NCBI GenBank assembly: GCA_022712835.1 | Contig: JAFLJU010000082.1 | Span: 1-6,838 of the forward strand | Origin: Desulfobacteraceae bacterium | Lineage (GTDB): Bacteria > Desulfobacterota > Desulfobacteria > Desulfobacterales > Desulfobacteraceae | Direction of reading: 5' to 3' | DNA: 6,838 nucleotides | Shown: positions 6,581 to 6,838 of the stretch, piece after piece | Numbering within the stretch: position 1 is the first letter of the stretch | Layout of the letters: every line of letters begins with the position of its first letter | Program-made: the position numbers and the translations under genes | Notes under the pieces: generated by a model | Databases searched by the model: none | What the model was told of the DNA's origin: nothing | Seen by the model: the letters and a program-made list of their open reading frames with translations, nothing else

Positions 6581-6608
6581 AAAAAGGGAGCAATCGGCTC
6601 CCTTTTTT
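6581..6608. terminator. Bidirectional intrinsic terminator between convergent genes
   Basis: AAAAAGGGAGC (6581-6591) pairs with GCTCCCTTTTT (6597-6607) around a 5-nt loop. A T run on the plus strand (6603-6608) and an A run on the left side (6581-6585) let it serve both directions. It lies 17 nt after the stop of the TupA-like gene and 21 nt beyond the stop of the convergent transporter gene. Confidence 0.93.
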
Positions 6609-6628
6609 CTTTTCAAGGCATGTCCGGT

Positions 6629-6838
6629 TCAGGCCCGGCTCTGCATCTTTATATATAATACCAAGCCGAGCATGGTCAGCGCGATGCCGCTCCAGCCGAT
6701 AATTCCGGGCATGACAAATCCCAGCAACACGGCTTCTCCGGCCAGGGAAAAAACCACTTCCATGGATTGCGTGCAATCGGTGGCAGCCAGTTCTGCCGTT
6801 GATTTCGCCAGATGACGGGCATGGAGAAAAAGACTCGT
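6629..6838 (-). CDS. DMT-superfamily (EmrE-like/EamA-type) transporter, C-terminal part (cut by window edge)
   Basis: The last 69 codons and the TGA stop (6629-6631) of an integral membrane protein are present. Two hydrophobic segments (about fragment residues 27-43 and 45-62) follow a segment reading STAELAATDCTQSMEVVFSL, which is typical of the last repeat of drug/metabolite transporters, where an A-x-x-x-Q-S-x-E-x-x-F segment precedes the ninth and tenth helices. The fragment ends in a short positively charged tail (KMQSRA), consistent with a cytoplasmic C-terminus. It converges on the TupA-like gene and shares its terminator. The substrate cannot be told, and the family call rests on about a quarter of the protein. 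Confidence 0.75.
   Translation of the reverse strand, partial: TSLFLHARHLAKSTAELAATDCTQSMEVVFSLAGEAVLLGFVMPGIIGWSGIALTMLGLVLYIKMQSRA

Overview
This window looks like chromosomal DNA from a Gram-negative, anaerobic, moderately GC-rich bacterium. The gene content (aspartate catabolism, a TupA-like periplasmic oxyanion-binding protein, TypA) is what I would expect of a sulfate reducer of the Desulfovibrio/Pseudodesulfovibrio type. That assignment is an inference from protein character, not from a marker gene.

Positions 1-3404 carry a minus-strand gene cluster read right to left: an HAAAP-family amino-acid permease (2178-3404), aspartate ammonia-lyase aspA (756-2165), a RidA-family enamine/imine deaminase (350-736), and the 5' part of a threonine-synthase-like PLP enzyme (1-353, cut by the window edge). 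Spacings are 12 bp, 19 bp and a 4-bp ATGA overlap, so this is very probably one operon. It reads as an amino-acid uptake and deamination module: import, aspartate to fumarate plus ammonia, a PLP enzyme, and RidA to clear the reactive enamine such enzymes can release.

A roughly 175-bp divergent intergenic region (3405-3578) separates this operon from typA/bipA (3579-5414, plus strand), a translational GTPase that ends at a strong intrinsic terminator (5441-5476). The next 300 bp hold that terminator, a 52-codon startless open stretch that may be a gene remnant, and a short set of inverted and direct repeats just upstream of the following gene.

The gene at 5715-6563 encodes a secreted substrate-binding protein of the TupA (tungstate-binding) family. 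Its usual TTTS ligand loop reads ATGS and the later TDRGT segment reads TDSST, so its ligand may not be tungstate. No ABC permease or ATPase gene follows it. It ends at a bidirectional terminator (6581-6608) shared with a convergent minus-strand gene, the C-terminus of a DMT/EmrE-type transporter (6629-6838).

I found no mobile element, CRISPR array, tRNA or rRNA, and no clear sign of a wholly new system. The points most worth checking are the altered binding loops of the solo TupA-like protein and the identity of the PLP enzyme coupled to RidA.
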